A stretch of DNA of 16,747 bases from JBBRHH01 sp038222915 (GTDB taxonomy: Bacteria; Planctomycetota; Phycisphaerae; Tepidisphaerales; Tepidisphaeraceae). Of the stretch, positions 14,420-16,747 are shown piece after piece. Every line of letters starts with the position of its first letter. The stretch's first letter is position 1. The notes below the pieces were generated by a model. The model was not told the origin of the DNA and ran no database searches. It saw nothing but the letters and a program-made list of their open reading frames with translations. The stretch is from NCBI GenBank assembly GCA_038222915.1, contig JBBRHH010000057.1, forward strand, positions 1 to 16,747, read 5' to 3'. The position numbers and the translations under genes are program-made.

Positions 14420-14740
14420 ATGGCTGCATTTGACCCGCCCTACCAGACTGTTGGATATGCGACGCCTGCGGCGAGGCCCGGATCACGGCTTGGGGCGACG
14501 GTTTGGCTGGGGCTGTTTGGTCTGGCGCTGGTCGTGCTGGGCGGGTGTTTTTTGATTGGGGTGCAATTCGTGGTTGCGCCACAGGGATTTACAGGGACGG
14601 CGATTCAGGCTCCGCCGATCACGCCAAAACTTGTGGTGTTGCTGGGGGTGTTGTACATCGCGGCGTTGTTGTGTTTCTCAGGGGCGGCGGTGTTGCTGGT
14701 GGTTTCGGTGAAGGGGTTGCTGCGGATTGTGCGGCAGTGA
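14420..14740 (+). CDS. Small two-helix membrane protein of unknown function
   Basis: From ATG 14420 this is a 106-aa protein. A polar N terminus (MAAFDPPYQTVGYATPAARP) is followed by helix 1 (ATVWLGLFGLALVVLGGCFL), a short exposed loop with PQGFTGTAIQAPPITPK, and helix 2 (LVVLLGVLYIAALLCFSGAA, VLLVV), ending KGLLRIVRQ. No family was recognised; the layout is that of an inner-membrane hairpin protein with both ends in the cytoplasm. GGTGA just before ATG 14420 supports this start; a TTG at 14408 would add four residues. It diverges from the PPVDK-repeat gene. About 130 bp separate its stop from the leuA promoter, and that gap contains a REP-like palindrome. Confidence 0.75.
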   Translation: MAAFDPPYQTVGYATPAARPGSRLGATVWLGLFGLALVVLGGCFLIGVQFVVAPQGFTGTAIQAPPITPKLVVLLGVLYIAALLCFSGAAVLLVVSVKGLLRIVRQ

Positions 14741-14787
14741 GAGCGATGCAGGGCAATTGCGCTTGGTCAGTGATTTGCTTCGAACGC

Positions 14788-14830
14788 CCTCACCCCAACC
14801 CTCGCCCGGATTACCGGGCGAGGGGGCAGG
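14788..14830. repeat. REP-like extragenic palindrome
   Basis: CCCTCGCCCGG (14799-14809) and its exact complement (14814-14824) form an 11-bp stem with a 4-nt loop, ATTA. It is preceded by CCCTCACCCCAA. From memory this CCTCACCCCAACCCT...GAGGG arrangement is a widespread REP-type element in high-GC bacteria. It lies between the small membrane protein gene and the leuA promoter. Confidence 0.65.
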
Positions 14831-14871
14831 AAATGCAAAACGCTATCGCCCTGCTGTTGCCCGCAGCGCAA

Positions 14872-14900
14872 TTGACTTTTCGCCGCTGACGCGGTTTAAT
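14872..14900 (+). promoter_or_regulatory. Strong sigma-70-type promoter of the leuA leader
   Basis: TTGACT (14872-14877) and TTTAAT (14895-14900) are 17 bp apart; each matches the consensus at 5 of 6 positions. Transcription would start near 14907, just ahead of the leader peptide ATG at 14910. A second -10-like TACAAT (14926-14931) has only TTGCCC at 19 bp as a -35; used alone it would skip the leader. Confidence 0.6.
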
Positions 14901-14909
14901 TTGCCCTTC

Positions 14910-14987
14910 ATGCAGCGTATTGCCGTACAATCCCTTCGACTTTCCGACGCCCTTCCTGGGCTTCTAATTTATTCCGCGCGGTCGTAG
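14910..14987 (+). CDS. Leucine-rich leader peptide of leuA (attenuator)
   Basis: This is a 25-aa ORF: MQRIAVQSLRLSDALPGLLI, then YSARS and TAG. Five of its codons are Leu (CTT 14934, CTT 14940, CTT 14952, CTT 14961, CTA 14964), two of them adjacent and followed by Ile. It starts about 3 nt after the predicted transcription start and lies directly upstream of a terminator and leuA. Its stop codon falls inside the RNA segment that can form the antiterminator. This matches leader peptides that sense charged tRNA-Leu by ribosome stalling. The peptide itself probably has no other role. Lack of an SD suggests leaderless translation. Confidence 0.6.
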   Translation: MQRIAVQSLRLSDALPGLLIYSARS

Positions 14988-15051
14988 GGAATGCTGCTTA
15001 ATGAGACGTGAACAGCCCTGCGATCCAAAGATCGCGGGGCTTTTTCTTTTT
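14931..15051 (+). promoter_or_regulatory. Transcription attenuator of leuA (alternative RNA pairings)
   Basis: Segment 1 (14931-14941, over the first Leu codons) pairs with segment 2 (14980-14990) in 10 of 11 positions. Segment 2 (14980-14989) also pairs with segment 3 (15016-15025) over 10 bp with two G-U pairs. Segment 3 (15014-15025) pairs with segment 4 (15030-15041) over 12 bp, followed by T5CT5. A ribosome stalled on Leu codons would cover segment 1 and free 2:3, allowing read-through; one that reaches the stop (14985) would cover segment 2 and allow the terminator. Confidence 0.6.
15014..15051 (+). terminator. Rho-independent terminator in the leuA leader
   Basis: AGCCCTGCGATC (15014-15025) and GATCGCGGGGCT (15030-15041) form a 12-bp stem with one G-U pair and loop CAAA, followed by TTTTTCTTTTT (15041-15051). 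It ends 26 bp before the leuA ATG. Confidence 0.85.
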
Positions 15052-15077
15052 GGCGGTTGGATTTTTGTGGAGTTGTT

Positions 15078-16628
<1,551 letters not shown>

Positions 16629-16655
16629 ACTTCATTAATCAATTGACTATCAATT

Positions 16656-16689
16656 GGATCGGGAGCGAACTTTGTTTCGCTCCCGATCC
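16656..16689 (+). terminator. Hairpin terminator after leuA
   Basis: GGATCGGGAGCGAA (16656-16669) and its exact complement (16676-16689) form a 14-bp stem with a 6-nt loop, 28 bp after the leuA stop. No T tract follows, so it may act with Rho, as an mRNA end-stabiliser, or for a convergent gene beyond the window. Two CAATTG copies (16640-16645 and 16651-16656) flank its left side. Confidence 0.6.
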
Positions 16690-16747
16690 TGTTGGCGCAC
16701 TTTGCATTTGGGGTGGTGCGACGGGTACTCTTCGCGGCGTGATCGAT

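Noticed and set aside
14926..14931. TACAAT as the main leuA promoter
   Set aside because: Its best -35 (TTGCCC) is at 19 bp, weaker than TTGACT-N17-TTTAAT just upstream; kept as an alternative that would refute the leader-peptide model.

Overview
The window looks like a piece of a high-GC planctomycete chromosome, most likely class Phycisphaerae or a relative. This is inferred from the planctomycete-type zinc ribbon around CGYDLRATP, a Minf_1886-family protein, secreted NPCBM and Pro-rich helical proteins, and a haem peroxidase with an SdrD-type module. No rRNA, tRNA, CRISPR array or transposase was recognised.

Layout. Positions 2-1000 (+) hold the 3' end of a secreted animal-type haem peroxidase. 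It converges on uvrA (1090-4011, -) over a perfect 16-bp hairpin. A divergent promoter region separates uvrA from a stand-alone MoxR ATPase (4271-5203, +). That gene converges on a small unknown gene and trpS (5209-6606, -). Next come a small protein and HNH endonuclease pair (6719-7397, +) behind a near-consensus promoter, an orphan short FlgC-like gene (7414-7776, -), and a large secreted multidomain protein (8045-9793, +). On the minus strand follow a 65-aa membrane protein, a Minf_1886-family protein and metG (9874-12095). A roughly 300-bp gene-poor stretch leads to a planctomycete zinc-ribbon membrane protein that seems to lack a start codon or carry a frameshift (12522-12943, -). Then come a secreted PPVDK-repeat protein (12953-14197, -), a small two-helix membrane protein (14420-14740, +), a REP-like palindrome and leuA (15078-16628, +).

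The most striking element is upstream of leuA. A strong promoter is followed almost at once by a 25-codon ORF with five Leu codons, one pair adjacent. Mutually exclusive 1:2, 2:3 and 3:4 pairings then end in a U-tract terminator just before leuA. This matches classical ribosome-mediated leucine attenuation, with the peptide's stop codon inside segment 2.

At larger scale, the plus strand is C-rich from 1 to about 12.3 kb and G-rich from about 12.4 kb to the end, whichever strand the genes are on. That is a replication-strand (origin-like) or rearrangement signature. The HNH pair breaks the local skew, which suggests recent arrival. Several genes have a -10 box only 8-9 nt before the start codon, so leaderless or near-leaderless translation may be common here.
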